A DNA stretch of 64,000 bases, taken from positions 248,001-312,000 of the forward strand of contig DASQFI010000039.1 of assembly GCA_035633215.1 (NCBI GenBank), read 5' to 3'. Position numbers and translations under genes: made by a program. Shown piece by piece: positions 18,269 to 26,400 of the stretch. The notes under the pieces are model-generated. The model did not search any database, was not told the origin of the DNA, and worked only from the letters and a program-made list of their open reading frames with translations. How positions within the stretch are numbered: the first letter of the stretch is position 1; every line of letters begins with the position of its first letter. The DNA is from DASQFI01 sp035633215. Lineage in GTDB: Bacteria > Acidobacteriota > Vicinamibacteria > Vicinamibacterales > SCN-69-37.

Positions 18269-19246
18269 CTATTCCTGCGTCGCGGCCAGATCGACCCGCA
18301 TGCCGAGGCTCAGCCCCATCGTCGCGAGGATCTCCTTAATCTCGTTCAACGACTTGCGGCCGAAGTTCTTCGTCTTGAGCATCTCGCCTTCGGTCTTCTG
18401 CACGAGCTCGCGGAGCGTCCGGATGTTCGCGTTCTTGAGGCAGTTGTACGAGCGGACGGACAGCTCGAGCTCCTCGACGCTCTTGTCGAGATGCTCGTTG
18501 ACCGAGGCGGCCGGCTCGCTCCCGGCGCCCTCGAGCGGCTGGTCGCCGGCCTCGTCGAGGCCCACGAAGATCGTGAAGTGGTCGCGGATGAGCTTGGCCG
18601 CGAGCGACACGGCGTCACGCGGCGTGACCGCGCCGTTGGTCCAGACCTCGAGCGTGAGCTTGTCGTAGTCGGTGGTCTGGCCGATGCGCGCCGCATCGAC
18701 GACGTAGTTGACCTTCTTCACGGGCGAGTGCACCGAGTCGATCGGAATCCAGCCGATGCCGAGGTCTTCGTCGAAGTTCTTGTCGGCCGCGACGTAGCCG
18801 CGCCCGCGCTTGATCCGCAGCTCCATCTCGAGCTTGCCGCCGTCGCTCACGGTCGCGATGTGAGCATCGGGCTCGAGAATCTCGACGTCGGCGTCGGCCT
18901 GGATGTCGCGCGCACGCACCTCGCCGGGCTTGGTGGCCCGCAGCGTGAGCGTCTGCACGTGATCCGAGTGGATCTTGATGGGCACCTGCTTGAGGTTGAG
19001 GATGATGTCGGTCGCATCCTCGACCACGCCCTGAATGGGCGAGAACTCGTGCAGCACGCCCTCGATCTTGACCGCCGTCACCGCCGCGCCCTCGATCGAC
19101 GACAGCAGCACGCGCCGCAGCGCGTTGCCGACGGTCGTGCCGAAGCCCCGCTCGAACGGCTGGGCGTAGAACCGCCCGAACCGATCCGTCAACGTCTCCC
19201 GCTCGAACTCCAGGCGCTTCGGCCGCTGAAACCCTTTCCACAACAT
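18269..19246 (-). CDS. rpoA: DNA-directed RNA polymerase subunit alpha
   Basis: The alpha subunit nucleates RNA polymerase assembly and contacts UP elements and activators. The start at 19246 (MLWKGFQRPKRLEFE) gives 325 residues. The N-terminal dimerisation domain has GRFYAQPFERGFGTTVGNALRRVLLSSIEGAAVT. The insert domain follows, and a C-terminal HhH domain has YNCLKNANIRTLRELV and FGRKSLNEIKEIL. An acidic linker (EGAGSEPAASVNEHLDKS) separates the domains. It sits between rpsD and rplQ as in most bacteria. Confidence 0.97.
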   Translation of the reverse strand: MLWKGFQRPKRLEFERETLTDRFGRFYAQPFERGFGTTVGNALRRVLLSSIEGAAVTAVKIEGVLHEFSPIQGVVEDATDIILNLKQVPIKIHSDHVQTLTLRATKPGEVRARDIQADADVEILEPDAHIATVSDGGKLEMELRIKRGRGYVAADKNFDEDLGIGWIPIDSVHSPVKKVNYVVDAARIGQTTDYDKLTLEVWTNGAVTPRDAVSLAAKLIRDHFTIFVGLDEAGDQPLEGAGSEPAASVNEHLDKSVEELELSVRSYNCLKNANIRTLRELVQKTEGEMLKTKNFGRKSLNEIKEILATMGLSLGMRVDLAATQE

Positions 19247-19373
19247 CGTCTTTGTCCTTTCGCCCGCGGCCAACCTGTCGCGGCTGACCGCCAGACCTGC
19301 GGTGATAAGTTACCGGCCTCCCGCCGCAGGTCTGAAGGCTGCGGGCCGGCAACTGGCGTGATTGCCACAAACA

Positions 19374-19466
19374 ACTTGGAACTCAGAACTTTGAACTCAG
19401 AACTTCGGACAAGAGAATCAAGAGATCCAGTTCTCAGTTCGCAGTTCTACGTTCTGAGTTTCTACG
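19374..19466. repeat. Inverted pair of short tandem arrays, word GAACTCAGAACTT
   Basis: The left arm has GGAACTCAGAACTTTGAACTC. The right arm has the complement, CAGTTCTCAGTTCGCAGTTC and GTTCTGAGTTTC. It occupies the spacer between rpsD and rpoA. The same word recurs in the rplB-rpsS spacer at 31808-31878. Confidence 0.8.
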
Positions 19467-19471
19467 TTACT

Positions 19472-20101
19472 TCACTTCGAATACAACTCCACGATCAGCT
19501 GTTCCTGCACCGGCAGGTTGATCTGCGCGCGCGTCGGCAGCTGCGAGATCCGGCCCGACAGCGTGGCCGGATCAATCGCCAGCCACTCGGGCACCCCGCG
19601 GCCCTTGACTTCCTCGACGGCGTGCTGAATCGTCGGGTTCTGGCCGCTCTGGCCGCGCACGGCCACCGTGTCGCCCGCCCGCACGGCGTACGACGGAATG
19701 TCCACCTTCTTGCCGTTGACCGTGAAGTGCCCGTGCCGCACGAGCTGCCGGGCCTGCGGCCGCGACGTCGCGAAGCCGAGCCGGTAGACGACGTTGTCGA
19801 GCCGCCGCTCGAGCATCTGGAGCAGCAGATCGCCGGTGATCCCCTTCTGGCGGTCGGCAGCTTCGAAATACCGCCGGAACTGGTTCTCGAGGACGCCGTA
19901 GGTCCGCTTGACCTTCTGTTTCTCCCGGAGCTGGATGCCGTAGCCGACGATCTTCGCCCTGCGGGCGCGGCCGTGCTGGCCGGGCGGCACGTTGCGCTTC
20001 TCAATCGCGCACTTCTCCGAGTAGCAGCGCTCGCCCTTCAGGAAGAGCTTCATGCCCTCTCGCCGGCACAGCCGGCACACGGGACCGATATATCGAGCCA
20101 T
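19472..20101 (-). CDS. rpsD: 30S ribosomal protein S4 (C+ form)
   Basis: S4 is a primary 16S rRNA binder that organises the 5' domain. The 209-residue protein has the N-terminal zinc-binding cysteines CRLCRREG...CYSEKC, the S4 RNA-binding fold (RRLDNVVYRLGFATSRPQARQLVRHGHFTVNG) and a normal C-terminus ending LPVQEQLIVELYSK. Gene order rpsM-rpsK-rpsD-rpoA-rplQ matches the alpha operon, in which S4 often represses translation. No specific regulatory pseudoknot was identified. Confidence 0.97.
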   Translation of the reverse strand: MARYIGPVCRLCRREGMKLFLKGERCYSEKCAIEKRNVPPGQHGRARRAKIVGYGIQLREKQKVKRTYGVLENQFRRYFEAADRQKGITGDLLLQMLERRLDNVVYRLGFATSRPQARQLVRHGHFTVNGKKVDIPSYAVRAGDTVAVRGQSGQNPTIQHAVEEVKGRGVPEWLAIDPATLSGRISQLPTRAQINLPVQEQLIVELYSK

Positions 20102-20116
20102 CTATACCCTCTATCG

Positions 20117-20237
20117 CTTGTTAACTTCGAACTTCAAACTTCGAACTTCGAACGAAGGAACCTGATCCTCGTCTTCTGATCGTTGAGTTCTTGCCCCACC
20201 CCGTCGCCTTCCGAAGTTCGAAGTTCGAAGTTCGAAG
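20117..20237. repeat. Inverted pair of short tandem arrays, word GAACTTCGAACTTC
   Basis: The left arm at about 20117-20156 has AACTTCAAACTTCGAACTTC. The right arm at about 20210-20237 has the complement, CCGAAGTTCGAAGTTCGAAG. It fills the rpsK-rpsD spacer. The arms are separated by about 55 bases without obvious coding content. Confidence 0.8.
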
Positions 20238-20251
20238 CGCCGCCCACCGTT

Positions 20252-20698
20252 CTAGACACGTCGGCGCTTCGGAGGTCGGCAGCCGTTGTGCGGAATCGGC
20301 GTGACGTCGCGAATCGATTTGACGTCGAGACCGACCGTCTGCAGCGCGCGGATCGCCGACTCCCGGCCGGCCCCGGGGCCCTTCACCTTCACTTCGAGCG
20401 ATCGCATGCCGTACGTCTTGGCGGCGTTGCCCGCGGCCATCGCCGCCTGCGTCGCCGCGAACGGCGTGCCCTTGCGCGATCCCTTGAACCCGATGCCGCC
20501 GGCGCTCGACCACGCGATCACGTGCCCGTCGGTATCGGTGATCGTGATGATCGTGTTGTTGAACGACGCCTGGATGTGGGCGTAGCCGTGGTGCACCACG
20601 CGCTTCTCGCCGCGCTTCTTGAACGTCTTCTTCTTCTTCGCCGGCGCTTTTCCGGACTCAGGTGTTCCCGCGCCCTCGGTCTGGTCTTTTTTCGCCAT
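20252..20698 (-). CDS. rpsK: 30S ribosomal protein S11
   Basis: S11 is a platform protein of the small subunit near the mRNA exit. The 148-residue product has a basic N-terminal tail (KKDQTEGAGTPESGKAPAKKKKTFKKRGEK) longer than usual, then the canonical core VHHGYAHIQASFNNTIITITD...GMRSLEVKVKGPGAGRESAIRAL and the RNA-binding end TPIPHNGCRPPKRRRV. The chosen start is the ATG at 20698, two codons inside the longer frame. Confidence 0.96.
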   Translation of the reverse strand: MAKKDQTEGAGTPESGKAPAKKKKTFKKRGEKRVVHHGYAHIQASFNNTIITITDTDGHVIAWSSAGGIGFKGSRKGTPFAATQAAMAAGNAAKTYGMRSLEVKVKGPGAGRESAIRALQTVGLDVKSIRDVTPIPHNGCRPPKRRRV

Positions 20699-20709
20699 AT
20701 CCAATCCGT

Positions 20710-20762
20710 GTAGGGCGGGGCTTCAGCCCCGCCGGACAGCCAGCCCTAAAGGGCCGGCCTAC
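20710..20762. repeat. GTAGG...CCTAC double-hairpin element, copy 2
   Basis: The 53-base element begins GTAGGGCGGGGCTTCAGCCC (first hairpin, GGCGGGGC/GCCCCGCC, TTCA loop) and ends GCCCTAAAGGGCCGGCCTAC (second hairpin, GCCCT/AGGGC). It is almost identical to the copies at 30913 and 33768. It lies in the spacer between rpsM and rpsK and resembles REP/BIME-type elements. Confidence 0.8.
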
Positions 20763-20770
20763 ATTTGCTG

Positions 20771-21145
20771 CTACTCCACTTTCTTCTTCGCGATCGTGCC
20801 CTTGCGCGGGCCCTTGCGGGTCCGCGAGTTCGTGCGCGTGCGCTGGCCACGGACGGGCAGATTGCGCCGGTGGCGGCTGCCCCGGTAGCTGCCAATCTCG
20901 ACGAGCCGCTTGATGTTCATCGAGACTTCCTTGCGCAGGTCGCCTTCGACGCGGCCCTGCTCCTCGATCACGCGGCTGATCTTGCGCACGTCCTCTTCCG
21001 AGAGATCCTTCACCCGGATGTCGGGGCTCACGCCCGCGGTCGACAGGATGCCGTTCGACCGGTTCCGGCCGATGCCGTAGATGTACGTGAGGCCGATCTC
21101 GACGCGCTTGGTCCGCGGAAGATCGACGCCTGCGATGCGTGCCAT
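20771..21145 (-). CDS. rpsM: 30S ribosomal protein S13
   Basis: S13 sits in the small-subunit head and contacts L5 and P-site tRNA. The 124-residue protein is canonical: MARIAGVDLPRTKRVEIGLTY, the helix-two-turn-helix region, and the basic C-terminal tail GSRHRRNLPVRGQRTRTNSR ending in KGTIAKKKVE. It follows rpmJ by six bases. Confidence 0.97.
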   Translation of the reverse strand: MARIAGVDLPRTKRVEIGLTYIYGIGRNRSNGILSTAGVSPDIRVKDLSEEDVRKISRVIEEQGRVEGDLRKEVSMNIKRLVEIGSYRGSRHRRNLPVRGQRTRTNSRTRKGPRKGTIAKKKVE

Positions 21146-21151
21146 AAAGAT

Positions 21152-21265
21152 TTACCCCTGACGCTGCTTATGCTTTTGATTCGGACAAATGACGCGCACG
21201 ACGCCACGCCGGCGCACGATCTTGCACTTGTCACAAATACGCTTCACCGATGCTCTGACCTTCAT
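21152..21265 (-). CDS. rpmJ: 50S ribosomal protein L36 (zinc form)
   Basis: This is a 37-residue protein starting at the ATG at 21265: MKVRASVKRICDKCKIVRRR, then GVVRVICPNQKHKQRQG. It has the Cys-Cys-Cys-His zinc ribbon (CDKC...C...H) of the C+ form of L36, which binds 23S rRNA. It lies six bases upstream of rpsM and five bases after infA. Confidence 0.97.
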   Translation of the reverse strand: MKVRASVKRICDKCKIVRRRGVVRVICPNQKHKQRQG

Positions 21266-21270
21266 GAGCG

Positions 21271-21474
21271 CTAACTGCCCTTTCGAGTAATCCGTCCGCG
21301 GCCCACATCCCGCGGACTCAACTCCACTGTCACCCGATCGCCGACGACGAGCCTGACGAAATTCCGGCCTGGCCCGCTCGCCGCGTGCGCCGTGACGTCG
21401 TGTCCCCCGTCGATCGCGACTCGATACAGCGCCCGGGGCAGGATGGCCAGCACCGTCCCCAGGACCCGCTTCAT
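21271..21474 (-). CDS. infA: Translation initiation factor IF-1 (short, diverged)
   Basis: IF-1 is the S1-fold factor that blocks the ribosomal A site during initiation. The 67-residue product matches the OB fold (GTVLAILPRALYRVAIDGGH, VTAHAASG, RLVVGDRVTVELSPRDVGRGRI). It lacks the usual N-terminal MAKEDxIE stretch and starts MKRVLG. Position between map and rpmJ is the conserved place for infA. Another infA could exist elsewhere in the genome. Confidence 0.9.
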   Translation of the reverse strand: MKRVLGTVLAILPRALYRVAIDGGHDVTAHAASGPGRNFVRLVVGDRVTVELSPRDVGRGRITRKGS

Positions 21475-21483
21475 CCTCTTTAC

Positions 21484-21504
21484 CCGGGGAGCTTTGCTCC
21501 CCGG
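21484..21504. repeat. Perfect 9-bp hairpin CCGGGGAGC-TTT-GCTCCCCGG
   Basis: A perfect inverted repeat with a three-base TTT loop lies between the map stop and the infA start. It is followed by a CTCGCTCGCTCGCGGGG stretch similar to the CTCGCTCGCGCTCC piece of the 66-base repeats at 26270 and 27723. The map stop codon lies just downstream of this sequence, at 21511. It may terminate, pause or process the superoperon transcript. Confidence 0.7.
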
Positions 21505-21510
21505 ACCCCT

Positions 21511-22314
21511 CTACTCGCTCGCTCGCGGGGACCCCGGATGCCCCGCTCCGCTCGCGAGGCGACCGTTCCGTGCGGTCAGCACGAGCGGACCGCCGGCCGT
21601 CACGGCCACCGTGTGCTCGAAGTGCGCGGCCAGACTGCCGTCGCGGGTCACCGCCGTCCAGCCGTCGCCAAGCACTCGCGTCTCCGGCCGGCCCATCGAG
21701 ACCATCGGCTCGATCGCCAGCACCATGCCTTCGGCCAGCTTCGGTCCGCGTCCTGGCTGGCCGTAATTCGGGATCTGCGGCTCCTCGTGCAGCCGCTCCC
21801 CGATGCCGTGCCCGACGAACTCGCGGACGACCGAAAACCCGTGCATCTCGACCCACTCCTGCACGGCATGCCCGATGTCCGACAACCGGCCGCCCACGCG
21901 CACTTGCGCAATGGCGCGGTCGAGCGCTTCGCTCGTGACCTGCAGCAGCGCCGCCGTCCGCTCCGGCACCGGTCCGACGGCGACCGTCACGGCAGAGTCG
22001 CCGAAGTACCCGTCCATCTTCACGCCGACGTCGAGGGACACGATGTCGCCCTGACGCAGCGCGCGGGTCGTCGACGGAATCCCGTGGACGACCTCCTCGT
22101 TGATCGACGCGCAGAGGGTCGCCGGATAACCCCGGTACCCCTTGAACGCCGGCTCGGCGCCACCGCTGCGCACGAGCTCTTCAGCCAGCCGGTCCAGGTC
22201 CGCCGTCGTCACGCCTGGCGCGACCGCGGCCTCGAGCTCGGCCAGCACGCTGGCCACGAACTGGTTGGCCGCGCGCAGGCGCTCGATCTCCGAGGCGGAC
22301 CGGCACACGATCAC
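21511..22314 (-). CDS. map: Type I methionine aminopeptidase
   Basis: This metallopeptidase removes N-terminal Met from nascent proteins. The 267-residue product has the pita-bread fold ligands: SLDVGVKMDGYFGDSA (first Asp), TVAVG, EFVGHGIGERLHEEPQIPN (His and second-shell residues), EGMVLAIEPM (Glu) and the final Glu in AAHFEHTVAVT. The start at 22314 overlaps the adk stop (ATGA). The C-terminal residues SGAGHPGSPRASE are encoded by repeat-like spacer DNA and are probably not part of the fold. Confidence 0.96.
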   Translation of the reverse strand: MIVCRSASEIERLRAANQFVASVLAELEAAVAPGVTTADLDRLAEELVRSGGAEPAFKGYRGYPATLCASINEEVVHGIPSTTRALRQGDIVSLDVGVKMDGYFGDSAVTVAVGPVPERTAALLQVTSEALDRAIAQVRVGGRLSDIGHAVQEWVEMHGFSVVREFVGHGIGERLHEEPQIPNYGQPGRGPKLAEGMVLAIEPMVSMGRPETRVLGDGWTAVTRDGSLAAHFEHTVAVTAGGPLVLTARNGRLASGAGHPGSPRASE

Positions 22315-22955
22315 CGCTGCGCTCCCAGCACCGCCGCGATGGCGGCCGCGATGTCACGCGCGACCCCTTCCGGCGGCTGGTCGCCGTCGACCGCCCGAAA
22401 CGTCGGGCGACGGCGATAGAACTCGACGAGCGGCTGCGTGTCGCGCGCGTAAACGCGCAGCCGCTCGCGGACGACATCGGCGGTGTCATCCGGCCGCTGG
22501 ACCAGCGCCCCGCCGCATTTCTGGCACACCGTCGCGTCCGGCGTCGCCACCCAGCCGCACGACCCGCAGATCCGCCGCGAGCTGATCCGCGTGACGAGCG
22601 TCTCGGTCGGGACCTCGATGTCCACGATCACGAGCGGCGCCGCGTGGTCGAGCGATTCGTCGAGCGCTTCGGCCTGCGCCACCGTCCGCGGAAAGCCGTC
22701 CAGGACGAACCCGGGCGCCGCATCCGGCCGCGCCAGCCGGTCGCGCACGATCCCGATCATGACGTCGTCGCCGACGAGCGCGCCCGCCGCCATCACCGAT
22801 TTCGCGGCCCGACCGAGCTCGGTGCCGGCCTGCACCGCCTCGCGCAGGATGTCGCCGGTCGAAACGCGCGGCACACCGCGCTCGCGCGCGACGCGTTCGG
22901 CCTGCGTCCCTTTTCCCGCCCCCGGCGGACCGAGCATTACCAGACGAACAGCCAT
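22311..22955 (-). CDS. adk: Adenylate kinase (zinc LID type)
   Basis: This enzyme interconverts AMP + ATP and 2 ADP. The 214-residue protein starts MAVRLVMLGPPGAGKGTQ (P-loop) and has STGDILREA, the AMP-binding LDGFPRTVAQA, and a long LID with four cysteines (ICGSCGWVA, VCQKCGGAL) that bind zinc. The YARDTQPLVEFY helix follows. The ATG at 22955 was preferred over one nine bases earlier. It is coupled to map and sits in the conserved secY-adk-map block. Confidence 0.96.
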   Translation of the reverse strand: MAVRLVMLGPPGAGKGTQAERVARERGVPRVSTGDILREAVQAGTELGRAAKSVMAAGALVGDDVMIGIVRDRLARPDAAPGFVLDGFPRTVAQAEALDESLDHAAPLVIVDIEVPTETLVTRISSRRICGSCGWVATPDATVCQKCGGALVQRPDDTADVVRERLRVYARDTQPLVEFYRRRPTFRAVDGDQPPEGVARDIAAAIAAVLGAQR

Positions 22956-22992
22956 GCCTGCCATCGATCACCTTTCGGCGATCGACTCCTCC

Positions 22993-24378
22993 TCATCCGC
23001 GCCGCCCGCGGATGCGCGTCTTCTTCATGAATCCGTCGTAGTGCCGCATGATGAGCTGCGACTCGACCTGCTGCACCGTGTCCATCGCCACGCCCACGAG
23101 AATCAGGAGCGACGTGCCGCCGAAATAGAACGTCACGTTCATGCCTTCCGTGATCGACTGGGGCAGGATCGCGTCCAGCCGCGGGCCGATCCAGGGAATC
23201 GGCTCGACCTTGAATCCAGTCAGGAGAAAATTCGGCAAGAGCGCAATCAACGCCAGGTAGATCGATCCCGCGAGAGTCACCCGCGCGAGGATGCCGTCGA
23301 TGTGCTCCGCCGTCCGCTTCCCCGGCCGGATGCCGGGCACGAACCCGCCGTACTTCCGCATGTTCTCCGCGACGTCATCCGGATTGAAGATGATCGCCGT
23401 GTAGAAGTACGCGAAGAAGATGATGAGCCCCACGTAGAACAGGTTGTAGAGGGGATACCCGATGCTCAGCTGCGTCACGACCTTGTCGAAGAAGCTGCCC
23501 GCCGGCAACATCGGCTGAATCGTCTGCGGGAACGCCAGGATCGACGACGCGAAGATGACCGGCATGACGCCGCCCGTGTTCACTTTGAGCGGAATGTGCG
23601 TGCTCGCGCCGCCGTACATCCGCCGGCCGACCATCCGCCGCGCGTACTGCACCGTGACGCGCCGATGGCCTCGCTCGACGAACACGACCGCGCCGATGAC
23701 CGCAATCATCACGAGCAGCAGAGCGACGAGCGTGAGCAGCCCCATCTGGCCCGTCTGCAGCTGCTGGAACGTCGTCAACGCGCCACTCGGGATGCCGACG
23801 ACGATGCCGGCGTAGATCAGGAGCGACATGCCGTTGCCGATGCCGCGCTCGGTGATCTGCTCGCCGAGCCACATCACGAGCACCGAGCCCGTGGTCAGGG
23901 TGAGCACCGTCATGAGACGGAAGCCCCACCCGGGGTTCTGGACGATCGGAAGCCCGCCCGTCTGCTGGGTCAGGTTCTCCAGGAAAAACGCGATGCCGAG
24001 TGCCTGTACGAAGCTGATCAGAATCGTGCCGTAGCGCGTGTACTGGGTGATGCGGCGCCGCCCGAGCTCGCCCTCTTTCGAGAGCCGCTCGAGGTACGGC
24101 CAGACGACCGTCAGCAATTGCAGGATGATCGAGGCGCTGATGTACGGCATCACGCCGAGCGCAAAGATCGTCATCTGCGACAGGTTTTGACCGGAGAACA
24201 TGTCGTAGAGGCCGAACAGATTGCTCGCGGCCTGCCGGGTCAGCTCCGTCAACGCATCCTTGTTGATGCCAGGCGTCGGGACGTGGCTGCCCACCCGATA
24301 CACCGCCAACAGGCCGAAGGTGAAAAGCACCCGCCTGCGCAGTTCCGGGATGGCGAAGATGTTCTTGAGACTGTCCAT
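22993..24378 (-). CDS. secY: Sec translocon subunit SecY
   Basis: SecY is the protein-conducting channel of the Sec pathway. The 461-residue protein has ten predicted membrane helices, the plug region GLYDMFSGQNLSQMTIFALGVMPY, the conserved GSVLVMWLGEQITERGIGNGMSLLI cytoplasmic loop, and the C5 loop region PGIRPGKRTAEHI. The C-terminus is MRHYDGFMKKTRIRGRRG. It follows rplO and precedes adk, the usual end of the spc block. Confidence 0.97.
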   Translation of the reverse strand: MDSLKNIFAIPELRRRVLFTFGLLAVYRVGSHVPTPGINKDALTELTRQAASNLFGLYDMFSGQNLSQMTIFALGVMPYISASIILQLLTVVWPYLERLSKEGELGRRRITQYTRYGTILISFVQALGIAFFLENLTQQTGGLPIVQNPGWGFRLMTVLTLTTGSVLVMWLGEQITERGIGNGMSLLIYAGIVVGIPSGALTTFQQLQTGQMGLLTLVALLLVMIAVIGAVVFVERGHRRVTVQYARRMVGRRMYGGASTHIPLKVNTGGVMPVIFASSILAFPQTIQPMLPAGSFFDKVVTQLSIGYPLYNLFYVGLIIFFAYFYTAIIFNPDDVAENMRKYGGFVPGIRPGKRTAEHIDGILARVTLAGSIYLALIALLPNFLLTGFKVEPIPWIGPRLDAILPQSITEGMNVTFYFGGTSLLILVGVAMDTVQQVESQLIMRHYDGFMKKTRIRGRRG

Positions 24379-24427
24379 ATGTGTCTAGTGGCTACCTCCT
24401 CTTTGTGTGTCCGTGTTGTCGTGTCTT

Positions 24428-25126
24428 TCAGCTATTCGGTTTTTCAGCCTTTTCGCCCTTGGGTTTTTGAGCCTTTTCGCCCTTTGGCTTTTCAGCCTTG
24501 TCGCTCTTTGGCTTCTCACCCTTTTCGCCTTTGGCGCTTTGCGGCTTTTCAGCCTTTTCGGCCTTTTGGGCCTTTTCGGCTTCTGCCTTTGCCGCCGCTT
24601 CGTTCTTGAGCCTTTCCGCCCGTTCGCTTCTGCGCGTTTCTGCCTTTTCGTCCTCGAGCCTTTCTTCCTTGTCGCGCTTGGTCTCAATCAGCTCCGCGAC
24701 ACCGCCAGCCGCCGCGATCTTCTGCGCGGCCGATCCGCTGAACTTGTGCGCGTGCACCGTCAGCTGCTTCGAGATCTCACCGCGCCCGAGCACTTTCACC
24801 GGCGCGTGGGCGACTCGAACGAGCCCGCGCTCGCGCAGCAGTTCCGGCGTCACCGAGGATCCGGCGTCGAAGACCTCGGCCAGCGTGTCGAGGTTGACCA
24901 CCGCGTACTCGACGCGAAACGGATTGTGGAATCCGCGCTTCGGCACGCGGCGATGGAGCGGCATCTGACCGCCTTCGAACCCGCGCTTGAACCGGAATCC
25001 CGACCGCGACTGCGCGCCTTTGTTGCCGCGCGTCGCGGTTTTGCCATGTCCGGATCCCGGACCCCGGCCGACGCGCTTCCGGTTGCGCCGTGCGCCACGG
25101 GGGGGACGGAGGTTGTTCAACGACAT
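24428..25126 (-). CDS. rplO: 50S ribosomal protein L15 with repeat-encoded Lys/Glu tail
   Basis: L15 is a large-subunit assembly protein. Residues 1-150 are canonical (MSLNNLRPPRGARRNRKRVGRGPGSGHGKT, RGNKGAQSRSGF, QMPLHRRVPKRGF). The remaining ~80 residues are a charged low-complexity tail built from words such as AEKAQKAEKAEKP, KGEKGEKPKSDKAEKPKGEK. The total is 232 residues against the usual 145-160. At DNA level the tail is a CCTTTTCGGC/GCCTTTTGG-type tandem array. It appears to be an in-frame version of the spacer repeats seen elsewhere in this operon. Confidence 0.95.
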   Translation of the reverse strand: MSLNNLRPPRGARRNRKRVGRGPGSGHGKTATRGNKGAQSRSGFRFKRGFEGGQMPLHRRVPKRGFHNPFRVEYAVVNLDTLAEVFDAGSSVTPELLRERGLVRVAHAPVKVLGRGEISKQLTVHAHKFSGSAAQKIAAAGGVAELIETKRDKEERLEDEKAETRRSERAERLKNEAAAKAEAEKAQKAEKAEKPQSAKGEKGEKPKSDKAEKPKGEKAQKPKGEKAEKPNS

Positions 25127-25142
25127 TGGACCTGTACTCCTG

Positions 25143-25358
25143 TCACTCGTCTACCGTCACCAGGTGCCTGACCTTCAGGATCAAGCCTCGAGTCGACGGC
25201 GTGTCGACGACCTCCACGGTATGGCGGAGCCGTCTCAACCCAAGCCCGCGCAGCGCCAGACTCTGTTTCCTGTCGAATCCGATCCCGCTTCGGATCTGGG
25301 TGATCTTCAGCCGCTTGACCGGTGCCGGCGTTGCGGCGGCGCGTTTAGTGGCCACCAC
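25143..25358 (-). CDS. rpmD: 50S ribosomal protein L30
   Basis: L30 is a small 23S rRNA binder. The 71-residue product (VKRLKITQIRSGIGFDRKQS, LRGLGLRRLRHTVEV, RGLILKVRHLVTVDE) is canonical with a few extra N-terminal residues from a GTG start. The start overlaps the rpsE 3' end by fourteen bases, which suggests translational coupling. Confidence 0.95.
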   Translation of the reverse strand: MVATKRAAATPAPVKRLKITQIRSGIGFDRKQSLALRGLGLRRLRHTVEVVDTPSTRGLILKVRHLVTVDE

Positions 25359-25884
25359 TGCTCCTCTGGGCCGTGCCCATCATCTCCTCGAGATCCTTGC
25401 CGCGGAGTCGCGCCACCATCGCCGGATCCTTGAGCAGCCCGAGCGCCGCAAACGACGCCCGCACGACGTTGTGCGGATTGGCCGACCCGAGCGACTTCGT
25501 CATCACATTGTTGATGCCCGCCGACTCGACCACGGCGCGCACCGCCCCGCCCGCGATGATGCCCGTGCCGTCTGGCGCGGGCTTGAGCAGCACCGATCCG
25601 GCGCCGAACCGTCCCAGCACCGGATGCGGAATCGTCGATCCGCTCATCGGCACGCGCACGAGCGACTTCTTGGCCGACTCGATCGCCTTCTTGATGGCCG
25701 ACGGCACTTCCTTCGCCTTGCCGATGCCGAAGCCGACCACGCCGCGTCCGTCGCCGACGACCACGAGCGCGCTGAAGCTCAGGTTCTTGCCGCCCTTGAC
25801 GACCTTCGTCACGCGGCTGATGTTCACCACAGTGTCCTTGAGCTCCAGATCCGACGGGTCGATCCTCTCGCGCGAAACTGCCAT
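25345..25884 (-). CDS. rpsE: 30S ribosomal protein S5
   Basis: S5 is a small-subunit accuracy protein. The 179-residue product has the dsRBD-like N-terminal half (KDTVVNISRVTKVVKGGKNLSFSALVVVGDGRGVVGFG), the C-terminal domain with GAVRAVVESAGINNVMTKSLGS, and a short tail. It lies one base downstream of the rplR stop. Confidence 0.97.
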   Translation of the reverse strand: MAVSRERIDPSDLELKDTVVNISRVTKVVKGGKNLSFSALVVVGDGRGVVGFGIGKAKEVPSAIKKAIESAKKSLVRVPMSGSTIPHPVLGRFGAGSVLLKPAPDGTGIIAGGAVRAVVESAGINNVMTKSLGSANPHNVVRASFAALGLLKDPAMVARLRGKDLEEMMGTAQRSSGGH

Positions 25885-25885
25885 G

Positions 25886-26260
25886 TCAGAACTCCAGTCC
25901 GGCTTTGCGGGCGGCGTCAGCCACCGCGCGAATCCGGCCGTGATACAGATTCCCGCCGCGATCGAAGACCACGCGCGTGATGCCCTTGTCCTTCAACCGA
26001 TCGGCGATGACCTTGCCGAGCGCCTCGGCGCCCGCGCGATTGCCGCCGCGGATCTGGCCGCTGAAGACCGGCTTCAGCGCCGGCTCGTTGCTGCCCGCCG
26101 CGATGACCGTCCGGCCCGACAGATCGTCGATGACCTGGGCATAGATGTGCGACCCCGATCGGAACACGGCCAGGCGCGGCCGCTCCGACGTCCCGGAGAT
26201 CCGCTTGCGCTGACGGAGACGGATGCGAGTGCGCCGATCCTGTTTGGTTCGAATCTTCAT
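25886..26260 (-). CDS. rplR: 50S ribosomal protein L18
   Basis: L18 binds 5S rRNA with L5. The 124-residue protein has the conserved blocks RLRQRKRISGTSERPRLAVF, SGSHIYAQVIDDLSGRTVIAAGS and FDRGGNLYHGRIRAVADAARKAGLEF. It lies between rplF and rpsE as in the standard spc order. Confidence 0.97.
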   Translation of the reverse strand: MKIRTKQDRRTRIRLRQRKRISGTSERPRLAVFRSGSHIYAQVIDDLSGRTVIAAGSNEPALKPVFSGQIRGGNRAGAEALGKVIADRLKDKGITRVVFDRGGNLYHGRIRAVADAARKAGLEF

Positions 26261-26269
26261 GTCATCTTC

Positions 26270-26335
26270 TCTCAGTGCTCATGGGGCCCCACCCCCACTC
26301 GCTCGCGCTCCGGCGCTCGCAGACTCGCTATCCTC
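26270..26335. repeat. 66-base intergenic repeat, copy 1 (rplF-rplR spacer)
   Basis: The sequence from TCTCAGTGCTCATGGGGCCC through CAGACTCGCTATCCTC is repeated at 27723-27788 with one difference in 66 bases. It contains GGGGCCCC and GCTCGCGCTCCGGCGCTCGC. A second GGGGCCCCACCCCCA piece follows at about 26349, and GCGCGGGCCGCGGGCGCT follows in both places. Confidence 0.85.
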
Positions 26336-26400
26336 ATTCCAGGCGCTGGGGCCCCACCCCCATCGCCTTGGCTGAAGGCTCCGCGCGGGCCGCGGGCGCT

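Noticed and set aside
21266..21856. Upstream extension of the rpmJ frame to about 230 codons
   Set aside because: The upstream part is antisense-like or out-of-frame to infA and map; only the last 37 codons form L36.
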